Below are positions 37,207-49,008 of a DNA stretch of 64,000 nt, piece after piece (position 1 is the stretch's first letter; every line of letters starts with the position of its first letter). A program made the translations under genes and the position numbers. The notes beneath the pieces were generated by a model. It worked only from the letters and a program-made list of their open reading frames with translations, was not told the origin of the DNA and searched no databases. This DNA is from Lineus longissimus (Eukaryota; Nemertea; Pilidiophora; Heteronemertea; Lineidae): assembly GCF_910592395.1 (NCBI RefSeq), contig NC_088319.1:12772001-12836000 (forward strand). Direction: 5' to 3'.

Positions 37207-37637
37207 GGGCCCGGTTGTTCAAAAGAAGAAATACATTTTTAAAGATAACTTAACGTTAAAATTCCTGACTTGGCGTTAAGATAACGTCAAGTTTTATTTT
37301 GAGTTGTTCAAACAATATTAGCCTAACATTGGCGTTATCTTTAACGTTAGATTTAACTTACCTAGAACCCTAAGTTAAATTTAACGTTAGATTTAACTTA
37401 CCTAAAACCCTAAGTTAAATCTAACGTTATCTTTAACTTGATTACCTATACCTACCATGGCAACTAACATCAGTGAACCAAGATGCAATATTTACTAACA
37501 TTAGCGTTAGTTTACCCTAACGTTGTTTTGAACAACCCAAATTTAACGCCAAGTTAGCTAACGCCAAGTTAAGGAATTTAACGTTGATATTTAACTTAAC
37601 ATCAATGAAATTTAACTTCTTTTGAACAACCGGGCCC
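37207..37637. mobile_element. MITE with gggcccggttgttcaaaag ends
   Basis: The terminal inverted repeat is gggcccggttgttcaaaaga (about 22 bp) at both ends. The interior consists of many short words of the taacgttaaattt type in both orientations, so the whole element folds back. About 430 bp, no ORF. A related fragment (gggcccgggtgcggttgtt) is in introns at about 2331 and 12575. Confidence 0.8.
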
Positions 37638-38369
37638 AGGTCGCCAAAAGACGTACATGTAGCAGAGGGATGCAGCAGTAACCTCATCTTTTTTATCGCC
37701 CGCCCGCCCGCCGTTGAGCTGTTAGGATGTTAATACTGTTTGGTTTTTCTGCAGTTTTAAACTTGATCAATTGATGCATGAATAAAAAACATACTTAATT
37801 ATCATATTGATTGGCGATAAATGAAATTGAAAGCGCGTCGCTTCATTTATTAATTAGTCAGTGACGTTTGACAGGAAATAATTTATCAAACAGATGACAT
37901 AGTAGTTTCATTGAGCTAGACCGCTTTATAAAAAATACCAGACTAGACACCGTGCATTATCGGCACATGTACATAAAACATAAGACAATATGCTAGCGTT
38001 ATAAAACAACTGAGACACAAATAGACTTAATTGCAGTCCACCTTCAGTTGTCATGGAAACACAAAGGGACTCATTTCGAAGAGCTCACAAAGAGTATATT
38101 AAGGTGTAACTGTCGACTGATTTTGTAACCCAATATATCATTAGTCAACCGTCACCTCCATGTTCGCGTGTTGAACTCGGAGAGATGTTTCGATATTTAT
38201 AGATTGCTTTGACGTATTGACAGGCATTAGAATATTATGTATCTCAAATGTGATACGATAAATGTATCAATTTTGTGACGTCATCAACACCGGTAATGGG
38301 GAGTCAAGGTTTAAGGTTTGTCTCATCCAGCGGAAATGCTTCTATAACATAGCATAAAATGAAGCTCTT

Positions 38370-38727
38370 AACAGGGAAAAATTTTCTTCTATAAAATTAC
38401 CATAAAATTTTATGTAAATTTTATATCTAATAATGCTTTATAAAAATGATATAAAATTTGACCAAAATATCTGTTATAAATTTGATTGAGATTTTTTATG
38501 TAGATTTTAAATAATATTTATAAAACATAAATTTATATAAAAACTTCTATATAGCTTATATATCAGAGATTTAATATATCCATTTTTATATGTAAATTTC
38601 CAAAAAAAACTAAACTATATCGAGAATTTTATATAAAATTTATGTTTTATAAATTTTATGTAAATCTAAATCTAAATATAATTTTTATACAAATTTATGT
38701 GTATTTTACTCGCCAAAATTTACCTGT
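38370..38727. repeat. AT-rich self-complementary block
   Basis: It is composed almost only of ataaaatttatg-like words in both orientations. The ends (acagggaaaaatttt and aaaatttacctgt) are weakly inverted, so it may be a decayed MITE. It lies directly upstream of the first recognised exon of the third scramblase gene. Confidence 0.5.
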
Positions 38728-38818
38728 GTATAAAGTCATCATTATTTTTTGACCAATTTGTTACAGCAACCATGAATTCCGTCCGATCCTTTTAGTGGCA
38801 GAAGTGTCTCCGTCCTGC

Positions 38819-41800
38819 ATGGCGAACCCGGTAACCGACCAGCCTCTACCATCACTACCACCAGATAATGAACAATCCGAGGAAGAGCCGTCCGCTGAAA
38901 CACCTGATGGGTCTCCAACAAAGAAAGCAAGTGAGTCATTTTGTGAATTAAAAATAATTCAATTTACTGTACAATCCTTAAAAATACAGATTTTTTGGTA
39001 ATTTTTTTTCAAAACTCCAACATTTTTACCCCTTTTGGAAAAATCACGCTTGACATCTACCATAACCAGGTGTGGAGCTTTGTGGAAGATGCTGGTCTCT
39101 GCCATTAAATGATTTGAAAATTTCATTTTGTGGTTTTGCCTCTACTAACCAGGGTTTTCGACCAACAGCAATATGCACTCAAAGGCACTCGAGATTTTTC
39201 AAAAGCTTGAATACCTTCAGGCTAAAAAAAATTAACGCGGCGGTTTTACAGTTAGTATTCGTTATCCTCTTGATTGCAGGCGTTTCATCTGTACACGTCC
39301 ACTGGGCTCAACTCCCGGCCAGTCTGACCCTTGCGGGGTGCCCCCCGGGACTGGAGCACCTCATGGACACAGACCAACTAATTATTCTCCAGCAGTTATC
39401 TGTGGACAGTAAGTAGGAATGAGTTTGTCTCCAGACCAATACTGTGCAATTCCTCTAGTGTTTGAATTGTTCAATTGTTTCTCTATCCCCCAGAAATTAT
39501 TTATGTGCCAATGACGGTCGCTACATAACTATGTTTTGCTTTAGCTTTCCGCCAGCTTTAAGTAGGCACCAGAAAATGTTTTGTTTCATATCAAGCACCA
39601 CGTATAATCATCTTCAAGGCCATGTGGCATATTGTTGCATCGGGTCCTCTGCATCCTGACAATATCAGGGCATTTCACTCGATATATACTTACTCCCTGC
39701 GTACGGAGAAGTCGTGTTGTAGGACCTGCTTATACGAGGATGGGTCCTCTGTGTGATATCATTGCCTGTTCTAACTGCTTACTACTTGGGTGAACAGAGA
39801 TATTTTAATCAAATTGAAGCCTTAAATAATATAGTACATTTTTTGGCCATGAATTAGATATGACTCAGATGCATATCAGATAAATGGATCGATTAAAAAC
39901 GGATGTTGATAGATTAAAAGGGATATTCTTCACTCTTTGATGCATTTTTTCCTTCAGAATCTGTTCGTTGGGAAAACAGCAATAAGTACAAGATATGCAA
40001 CAGTTCACAACAGCAGCTATTCACAGCCACAGAGGGTAAGTTCGAATCACATACGTTACGATTGTTCAAGACGTTGGTTAATTTTTCCCCAAAGTGGTCC
40101 CAGAGTTTAACATCGTTAGAATAGCCGCGCAGTGTAGAAAATAGCTGGCAGTACACGTTAATGCACATACAGGCTATAATAGCATTCCGCGAAGATGACG
40201 TCACTGCAGCTGCTGCCCTCTATTTCCCCATCGCTGAATTACAGGCAATGTCGGACAAACATGCGGTTTCGTAATGGTTTCAGGCTTTCTAACTAGGGCA
40301 ATTAGATTCAATCTGGCACATGTCCGAGTGTTGGAAATACTACATAATTGTTCTGAATATTTCTCTCTCTGACTCTATGGTATCATTCATGCTAAAAACA
40401 ATGCAGGGTCAAAGATAATTGACTTTGAAATAAGCTCAAATGCGTTGTCCGACTGTCACGCGACTAAAACGTCATCAATATCTTATGCAAATGACCTTGT
40501 GAGCTATGAATAGTAACTTCGCGGAATGCTATTCTATCCTAGCTATAACTGTACAACATGTACAACCTTATTGTTGGTACCATAAAAATTGCATGATGAG
40601 CACAACAACAAAAATGCTTGGGTTTGATTTCTCTCGTCGTTTTTTGCCTACATGCAATCAATAGCGTTGTGACTACCATAAATTTTCATTTGTGATTCGG
40701 AAACCGTTGCAGGATACACTTACGCCACATTTGGCTGGTTTTGTGGGATAGTTTTGTTTGAATCCGACAAAACGTGACTTCGGTGTAGAACACATGTATA
40801 TAAGATCGAACATCGTTCATGTCATTGTGTAACAGTGCTTATTGATGAATAAAAAAAAATTCTGCTTTTCAGAATCGGATGCATGCTCTCGGATTACATT
40901 TGGGGCTCACCGTGGCTTCATGATGGGCATCACAGACTCAACCGGCAAGGTATAGCTTACTCATTATGTTGGGAAGTATAGTAAAGAAACACTTGCAAAA
41001 TTAGAAGTTTTAAACGACGTGATCAAAATATGTAACTGAAAGTTTCCCTCTCACTGTCATATGAATCGTATCCAAGTCCATCTTTGGTGCGCTTGAAACT
41101 GGCATCATGCGAGCTGGAATCACATGGACCGGGGATTTACGTGACTAAACACCCACTTGGTTCCGCCTCTAGCGGGCCAGAAAGGAATGGGGACATGTTG
41201 AGGCTTTGGATCAATGTATTGACATTGCTCAGTTTCCAGACAACGCGCTTCAATAGCGGAGGCTACGGAGGCAATACCGCTAGACGTACATGTACTTTTT
41301 GTACAGGACGTACTTTTTGCACACGCACCGTATCCTCTAGTCATACCCTCGACAAAAAGTGTGGTTGGTAACCTTGCACGCTTCGCAAACATTAAGTGAA
41401 TTAGCACAAGACGCAATGATGTAAACATGTTTTCTCTGTTTGTTGATGGTAATGAATTTATCGATCTGTTTGTTTACCGACATATTATATCATTGACACC
41501 CACCGCCTGTCTCCGACTGCGCCATTGATCAATAGTCTCATTTCCAATCCAATCATACATCTCTCTCCTCGAATGATGCATGCCGTGGATGGAATATTTA
41601 GATTTCATAATAACTTATTTCCATTAATAAAAGGCTGACCATATAGGTACCACCATTTTGACCAGAGCTGGAAATCCTAAAAGCAATGAGAACTCTTTCG
41701 AAACGAAGTGAATGCTAATATCCAGGAAAGGAGTCTGTTCCCTGAAAAACAAAGAACTGACTCCCACTCCCTCATAAATATTCAATGAACAGCATGTGAT

Positions 41801-43422
41801 GTTGTCGTGGACGTATTCTCGGCCTGTCTACGGCCGCACGGTTTATCAATGATGTAGGGGACTAATGGAAAATCAACAAAATGTGATGGGAAGAGCGCCA
41901 CGTAATGCCGTACACACCAGCAAATATTCGAATCTGGAGCAATAACCACGACTTATGACATGTTTAATGCGTACTTATACCGCCTCTTCTGGAAATGTCA
42001 CCAATATTCCGCTAAGCCAGTAATAAATGTATCTATTCCGAACTTTTTAAATCTCCTTTTTCAATGTTACAGGAAGTAATCCGCGTTGCTCGTCCAATGA
42101 AATGCTGCGCCCACTGCTGTTGTTGCGCGCAGGACACGCTCTGTGCGCACGAAATCAGGGTGGAGAGCCCTCCAGGACAACTGGCTGCGTATATCAAGCA
42201 AATGTAAGTACGCTTAATACAGACAGGAGAAAGTAAACATCGCCGGGTGATATAAGTATGAATGATTTTACACTGGTTGGCGTTGGGAATGGGTCTTGAT
42301 TTTTTTTATTGACAGAGAGCAGAGAAGCCTATTTCACTCAACCTACTTTCTGACACGACTTGATAATCTCTACGTTCCTTCTTTCTTCGTTTCAGAAAAA
42401 CCTGGTGTGATCCAGAATTCCGGGTCTTGGACTTCAACCATCACACGATATTTAGCATAAAGGGACCACCGTATTGTTGTATTATGCAGAAAATATGTTG
42501 CCCTGAGCATATATCATTCAGAGTAAGATAAAGATGTGAAGAAAGCCTACCTAAATTTGAAGTATCAAATAAATGTTCGCTGTCGTGTCTTGATAGTGCT
42601 GGGTCCTCCTACTGGAAACATGTTAGATTTCGTCCTTTCACTTTCACTGATAGATACCGCTAATTCTGACTCGCTCCTGACTTATGAAAGGTTCCCATGT
42701 GGAAGACTGCCCAAACCAGACTCGACTCGGCCTTTGAAATAGCTGTTGATATGTCCTATTGTTCCAGATTAAATCACCGGAAGGACAGGAAGTTGGTAAA
42801 ATTTGTAAACAGTGGGCAGGGCTGTCGGAGATTTTCTCGGATGCGGACTCGTTATCTGTTTCATGTAAGTGTTGCATTGTCAAACTCACTGTCTGTCACT
42901 GTCATTTTTGGGTAATATTTCTGATTTGGTTTTGTGAAGGATTAAGTTTCACCCCTTTGAGTAAAACATGAATTCGATCTGAATAATGAACCTGGAAGTA
43001 ATAATATTTCATTTTCTTTCAGTTCCACTGGATCTTGACGTAAGACTGAAGGCGGGTCTGCTGGGATCACTGTTTCTTCTTGTAAGTATTAATTGGTTTG
43101 AAAGTATACATATTCCCATTACGTTTTAATGGGCGACTTTCGAAAGCCGGCCAGCGGGCATTGGTATACATTTTTGTATACATCTTGACAGTGCACCTTG
43201 CCGTGCACGCACGTGCATCGCGCATTTTTACATTACATTTGCTTTAGTTGACTGATCCACTCGCGCACCATAAAATTAAGATGATACTTGAATTCCTTTT
43301 TATTAGTTTTAAAATAAATTAACTATGTGATGAATACCGAACTGACGTTTGTTAATACATTTCAGGATTTTATGTTTTTTGAACGCAAGGGACGGCGGAA
43401 AGGAAATAGATTCATGCGTTAG
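38819..43422 (+). CDS. PLSCR-like: Phospholipid scramblase, third divergent paralog (9 exons, intact)
   Basis: Exons: 38819-38930, 39280-39408, 39958-40035, 40873-40949, 42073-42203, 42396-42522, 42768-42864, 43023-43081, 43366-43422. All introns are GT-AG and in phase, giving 867 nt or 288 aa from ATG 38819. The first exon may instead begin at the acceptor at 38796 (tttttagTGGCAGAAG), which copies the phase of exon 2 in the other paralogs and would imply an unseen exon 1. Conserved features are CPPGLEHL, RGFMMGITDSTGK, a cysteine-rich CCAHCCCCAQDTLC, ESPPGQLAAYI, KQWAGL, VPLDLDVRLKAGLLG and DFMFFERKGRRKGNRFMR. The acidic N-terminus lacks the Pro/Gln repeat. The Ca-motif is DADSLSVSFPLD and the upstream CC pair is lost, so Ca response may be altered. 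Confidence 0.9.
40178..40533. mobile_element. MITE, copy 2 (aatagcattccgcg ends), intronic
   Basis: Close match to 26950-27318 with the same orientation and the same terminal inverted repeat (aatagcattccgcgaag). It is flanked by ctat on both sides (40174-40177, 40534-40537). It lies in the third intron of the third scramblase gene. Compared with copy 1 it lacks about 15 bases near 40440. Confidence 0.78.
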
Positions 43423-45734
43423 CTTAGAGAGAGGTTCACCAATATGACGAAGCAACTTTGTCCAATTTTGTGATTGACAGCAGAAAATATCGCCAGTGGG
43501 ACTATAATATTATGTGCATCAATCGTCAGACTCCGTCGAAGCATGAATTCGCTGGGTACAGTCCATCCTTGATCTCTGTCACCCATTTTGAGTCTCAGGT
43601 CGTTTTCGTTTGTTCCTCCCCGGCAAAATGTAGCACAACAGCGAGGATATACCTTTGTATTCAGTCTGCTACCCCCTATCCTTCATGTGCAATGGCTAAT
43701 ACTGACGCCATAACGCAAGAGCTGAGCAAATTGAATGATCTGGAATCTTTTTCAAAGTGGCGGCTAGAGCGCCGGAAGCATTCCTGCTGCATACCCATCC
43801 AACATGCCCAAGCGATTCTAACTATTATGTAAATATTTGGCAGTGGGAGAACAGTTTTTGCAACATTAGTGGCGGTCTTTAGAAACATTTCATTCATGTT
43901 GATGTGCTGTAACATTTGCATTAAAAACGGTTTCCATATATTTTTGTATCAATAAACGTTTTAAACCTGAACTGAAAGATCAAATTTACATGTAATATCA
44001 TTTGCAGGATTCGGTCAAGTATGTTTATGGCATAACATATAATATCATTCACATAGTCTCTTTCGATTTGGTTCATTTTCAGTTATGCATGGGTGCACCA
44101 TGGAACGTTTCGTTTACTCGTTTATTTTGGCGTGTTTAAAACTTAAACGAGCCAAATTAAGTGGGCCTGAGTGAATAAAAGTGCTTTTTCATTTCAGGTA
44201 AATATCAACCTAACGCTTGCAATCATATTGCATCTAAACGTGATCTTCAATTTCATGTTTGGAATGTTTATTTGGTTTATTTGGTTCGTTTAGTTTGGCT
44301 CATTTGGCTCGTTACAACCGTTATGCACCCTCTTGATATTTTTCAAGCTTCAAAGTCTTGTGCTGGCACAACATCTTTTCGTACTAGTGTTAGCTGAAAG
44401 ATATTTTACATATATCGTGTTGTAAAATCACGTTACTTTGAACTACGAAATTCGATGTTGATGCCGGTTTAATTACATACTCTGAAGAGGTTTATGTAAG
44501 GCCCGAAACTTACTGATAGACATCTTGACACACAATGGTCTAATAATGCAAAGTTCCATTTGGCTGCCTTTTATCAGAGTCTTTCAAATAATATTCATTT
44601 GAAAGACTGCTGTTATTAAGGCTGGGATTGGACTTGGTGGTAAGATGACTCGTTGAAGAAGAGGCAATAGACATCTATTGGACATGCAGATGGGGCGTCG
44701 CAGAAATATTCTGAACCATATCTGGAGAGGCTTGCTGATTTTGAAATCACAAAAACAGGCTTAAGAGTTGACCGTAGGCACCGCCATTTTGGCTAGAATT
44801 TGAAATCCTAAAGCAAATAAAATGCCAATTTCAAGGATGGGAGTCTGTTCTTTGTTTTCTAAAGGACAGCCTCCAATGTTTTAAATGGGCATTCACTTCA
44901 TTTTGAAGAGGTTGTTATTGCTTTATGTTCAATTTCTAGCAAAAATGGCGGTACCTATTGGTCAACCCTTAAGTCCTCGCCGAAAAATGTCGCCTGTGTT
45001 TATAATTATTTGCTGACATGTCTCACGAGGCCTGAGGTCAGTGCCGAAGTGGCAAAGCACACTTCTCGTTTGGTTTCAAGGAATTTCTGTGACGCGAAGT
45101 ACTATAGTTGTCACTCAGTGTGCTGGTTCTTGATTTCCGCTACGTGGAAGTCGAGTGATTTTGTGTCTTATTATATTGTTTTGATGTTATCAAATAAAGT
45201 GTGAATTATTAAGAAAGGTTAACCAAGGCTTCTTTCTGAATTTTCAGTAATATCATAGTCCAGCATACTTTCTTTTGTTCGATGTACATTAGTGTGTAAT
45301 ACTCGAGGTGATTCCCTTTTTGCGTTCTACGTCATCAACAGCGAGGTTTTTTCCAGAAGTTCATGCGTACACGGATTCATGCATCTACTCGCAAGCGCTC
45401 TCCCTATACATATTTCTCTCTTGTCATCCTATAGGACATATCCTTCTTGTTTTTGAATCTGTAGGATCTGTACAAACGCTAATGACCAGTGTTGTACCTC
45501 TGATGGCAAGAACACTCTATAAAATGGACGCTTTTGTCGGGTGCAGTTTTGGCCATTTTTGAAAGCTGGTTTGCATACATTCATGTGCATCAACTGGGGC
45601 TCGGGACGAATTTCAAAAAGACAATCATGTTGAGTTGAATACCTCTTTTAAAGAAAAGCAACACAAAATGTCTTGGGTGCGAAGGAGTTGATAATGTTTT
45701 ATTCTTTGAACAGATAACAAGCATGTGCTTTCAG
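43423..45734. other. 3' flank and intergenic between convergent scramblase and GCNT genes
   Basis: There is no further exon. A possible polyadenylation signal (aataaa) lies near 43952. The stretch 43134-43158, just inside the last intron, shares ctttcgaaagccggccagcg with the inverted unit-end repeat. The stretch 44760-44973 is a TIR element described separately. The remainder shows nothing recognisable. Confidence 0.4.
44760..44973. mobile_element. TIR element (cttaagRgttgacc ends)
   Basis: It starts cttaagagttgaccgtaggc and ends cctattggtcaacccttaag; the two are inverted copies of about 35 bases including ccgccattttggctagaa. Length 214 bp. A related half element lies at about 41637-41760 in a scramblase intron (ggtaccaccattttgaccag). 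No coding potential. Confidence 0.65.
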
Positions 45735-47679
45735 CTATTTGTCTGTGATGTTGCAGTTACAATTCCTTACGAATTCCAACCCCTCATAATACGTTGTATC
45801 CAACTTTCTTCCTGTTGCATACTCCTCTCGCATCTTCTGAAATATCCATTCCTCTAGACAATCCAGGGCCAAGAACTGAAAGTCTAAATGCAACTTATTT
45901 ACAAAAAGTTCTTTTCTTGTGGTCAAAGTTTGCAAATCCCCAACGCCCATGACGCAGACCTGGCGGACAAATCTCCCCTGACAGTCCGTGTCGGGGAGCC
46001 ACACCATATATCGGGAGAGAAATGGCTTCCTGGAGTTGATGTTGGTTTCCGGTAAATTGCCTGAAATCAAAACATGAATATGACACATTTTCTTGCCCGG
46101 TTATAGGTGGTGACCGTCGTTTACGTTACGTACCTCTTTTTTTCGTGAAGACTCGTGTAAAGCTTACATGAAGACTCGTGTAAGCCATACATGAAGACTT
46201 GTTACATACCTGTGTACGCCCCTGGTGCCCCAAGATGTGCATTGTGCTGCAGCGTAGAGAAATACGTCTCCTCGGGATAACGCGTGTCCTCCACCCATTT
46301 ATAGAATGTGTGCGCCTTGGGGTCATTGACGATGAAGTCAACAAAGCCCCTGCTGGCTGTCATGTGCATGTTTCCCTTATACGGAACAATCTGAAGGGGT
46401 GGCGGAGGCTTACGCTTCTTCGTCTTGTAGGAATATCGGAACCGGTGGGTGCTTCTCCTGGAAAGAAATTCGATCAAACCATAGTGGGTAGGTTCGCGCT
46501 GAATGCGATTGTGACCACGCGTATAGTATGTATGGCAGCACTGCACCCAAGAGATCGCGTGCGTTGTGTAAAAAATCCAGCGAAATCGTATTTCAATGAA
46601 AACCTAATACTTGGCAAGCTGGTCCACGGTGGGTAAAGGTATCAGTTTGCCGAAGAAAAATACGTGCTTACCTGGAGAGGAAATGACGACACAAAAGAAA
46701 CATACAAAAGATTAGTTCATTTTGAGGGGCGTAAGGCCCGCATTTTTTATCCGATTGTACCCCTCCCAACACTGAAATGGGAGGGCCTTGTTTCTATTGT
46801 GTGGTCAAGGGTAAGTTTTCACTGAGTGTGATTGCGAGAACGCACCGCGCGATATGAATTTGAAGCTATTCAATTTCAAGTGTGCCTTTTTTACACCTAA
46901 TATATTATGGGGATGGTACATGCTTTCCAATCTACTTACCTTTTGAGAGTTCCCTCCAGATCGTTGGCCCCGCGAAGAGCCTTTAAGATCCGCACCAGCT
47001 CACCATTTGTCTTCAAGGGAAACTCCTGGCCAGTCAAGTTGATGAAATATCGCCATTTTGTACTGTGCTTGAGGAGCGCCGCCATGCATATCAAATCGGG
47101 CATCATCATGCTGGGTTTCCCCCATGTTACATTAACTCGTATCGGAGCATGAAAAACATTCGGGAAGCAGTTGATGATCTTTGTGACAGTCTCGTAGGTT
47201 TCATTGGACGTTTTTGCATCCACGTGGATGCAATAAACGTTTTGAGGCCGATAGATTGCGCGCAGGAGACGCTCTACTTGCTCTACATCTTTGTACATGA
47301 CTATTGAATACGCGATTGGATAATCCTCTTCCTCTGACGTCATCGAACCCATGACGTAACCACGTTCCTTTTGAAAAGTTGCGCAGTCCTTAGTTAAATC
47401 TGAATACTGTGAATTCGAAATCATGTGTCGATGATGTGTCTTAATGAATTCCGTTGCCCTTTGGACCGCCATCTTTCCCGAAGAACCGGACTGCCATAAA
47501 TCGGGGCAGGAGAAATCGGTATTCCTAGGAAAAATTCCGTGGTCATTCGATTTACGGCCCGTTTTTTTCACTCGCCAAAACAGAAAAATAAACAATACCA
47601 GATTTATCATGAGTAAAATACGATGATGTTTTAAAATAAACCGTAATGTGTTCATATTTGACTTCGTGATATATAACAT
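45735..47679 (-). CDS. GCNT: Core-2/I-branching beta-1,6-N-acetylglucosaminyltransferase (3 exons)
   Basis: Exons: 46940-47679, 46210-46457, 45735-46060; GT-AG and in phase, 1314 nt or 437 aa, close to the ~430 aa of vertebrate C2GnT. A type II membrane topology is evident: short cytoplasmic N-terminus, then the signal anchor LLMINLVLFIFLFW. Met9 (47655) is an alternative start. The luminal catalytic domain (glycosyltransferase family 14) shows IAYSIVMYKDVEQVERLLRA, YCIHVDAK, the signature NLTGQEFPLKTN, KGNMHMTASRGFVDFIVND and TRYPEETYFSTL; the Glu there matches the catalytic base position. Conserved cysteines are scattered. In the Golgi this enzyme adds GlcNAc in beta-1,6 linkage to make core-2 or I branches on mucin-type O-glycans or polylactosamine. 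The N-terminal 15-20 residues are uncertain. Confidence 0.92.
46143..46202. repeat. Short tandem repeat at a splice donor
   Basis: Three imperfect copies of a ~19-bp word (gtgaagactcgtgtaaagct) end directly next to the donor of GCNT exon 2 (GT at 46208-46209). Each copy contains taag/gtaa-like text. Confidence 0.6.
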
Positions 47680-49008
47680 TGGTTAATACATGTTACAGTG
47701 AAATGATAGCCATATATGCACCGAGCACAAGCTGTCATGAACCGAATTGTTAGGGACGATCAATATCACCAATTCAAATCGATGGGGTGATATAATACAA
47801 ACCTTTAGTCTGTCGGGAAAAAAATACACAGGTGTAGTATAGTCTAAAATGTTCCCCTGGAGAAAGTGTCAGCCCCGCATGAATGGTTTTACTGCATGGA
47901 CATTACAGTCCATTGTTATTCGCCAGCCATTGTGTAATTCACAAGTGTGGAAGCGCGCTCTGATCTTTACGTTGTTGCCTAACTTTGGTATCCCTTTCGT
48001 CTTAAAGATGACCAATCTGTTCTAGGGGCAATAAAACACGAGTTTTGTTTTTCACAACTACAGCATTTTGAAACGGCCCCTGACAGATGGCACATCTGAA
48101 ACATAAGTCTTGATTGATTTTTCGATGAACAACTGCCAACCAAAGTCAATGTGGACCAGTCTTCGATTCACTATGCAAATGTAGTCAATTTTGATTGGTC
48201 ATTAACTGCACAACTTTGCTGTAAATGTCTCGAACAATAGCCATGGTAGTCAAGTGAGTAATCAAAAGAGGACGTGTATGGTTGTATGGTACCCCCAGGT
48301 ATATGGCACGGCTTAACCCGCCGGCCATGAGGGAATTCCTTTATGGCCCAGTGGTTGGCGCGTTGGCCCCAGAGTGGAAGTTATGCAACGTTATGCAACG
48401 CGGTCAACCTTTGGATCGGTGACCGGCGCGTACAATACAATGGTGAAGGGGAGATAACAAACTAATTTGGAGTTCGTGTGCTTCAAATAATGACAAGACA
48501 TGTATGGTCTTTGCACGTGTACAAATGTATTTTTGATATTGGAATACAATCATGCCACATCGTGGTCAACTGATATGTTACCTGCAGCAAACCTTACAAA
48601 AATGATACCAGCATTTTAATGTTCTCTCAGCCAATCAGTGTGCATCCTATTTCGTCTCAGTCACTGAAACTCGGACGAACCACCAGTACACTGCTTCAAA
48701 ATGGCCGTTCTTTGTGCGGCCCTATGGTTGCAACTACGTGACATCAATTGGAACCGACTGCAAGTATTGGGCTAGATAGTCCCTGTAAACTATTGGTATT
48801 TGAGGTAAGTGCCTCTGAAACACCATTCTGTTGAATTTCGTCATCCTTCCAAGAATTGATACGATGCTTAGAATGCAAGGATGCACCGCTTTTTGCGCTC
48901 GGCTTCTTTGAGTATTCTTCCATCCACAATGGCGGACTGGCCCACACAGATCCCATCCATGGTAAGGTCATCAGACCTTTCCTTGACCCGTATTTCTTCC
49001 AAGACATT
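47680..49008. other. Intergenic between GCNT and the alkaline phosphatase locus
   Basis: No supported exon. The 87-codon open stretch 48744-49007 follows the TGA of the alkaline phosphatase cassette and is probably its 3' UTR. The stretch 48350-48375 (ggcccagtggttggcgcgtt) recalls a tRNA A-box, but I see no matching B-box. Confidence 0.4.

Noticed and set aside
48350-48430. Possible tRNA-derived SINE head (cccagtggttggcg like an A-box)
   Set aside because: No convincing B-box or tail; only one box matches.
48744-49007. 87-codon - strand ORF immediately after the second phosphatase cassette stop
   Set aside because: Most likely 3' UTR; no domain and no separate splice or start context.
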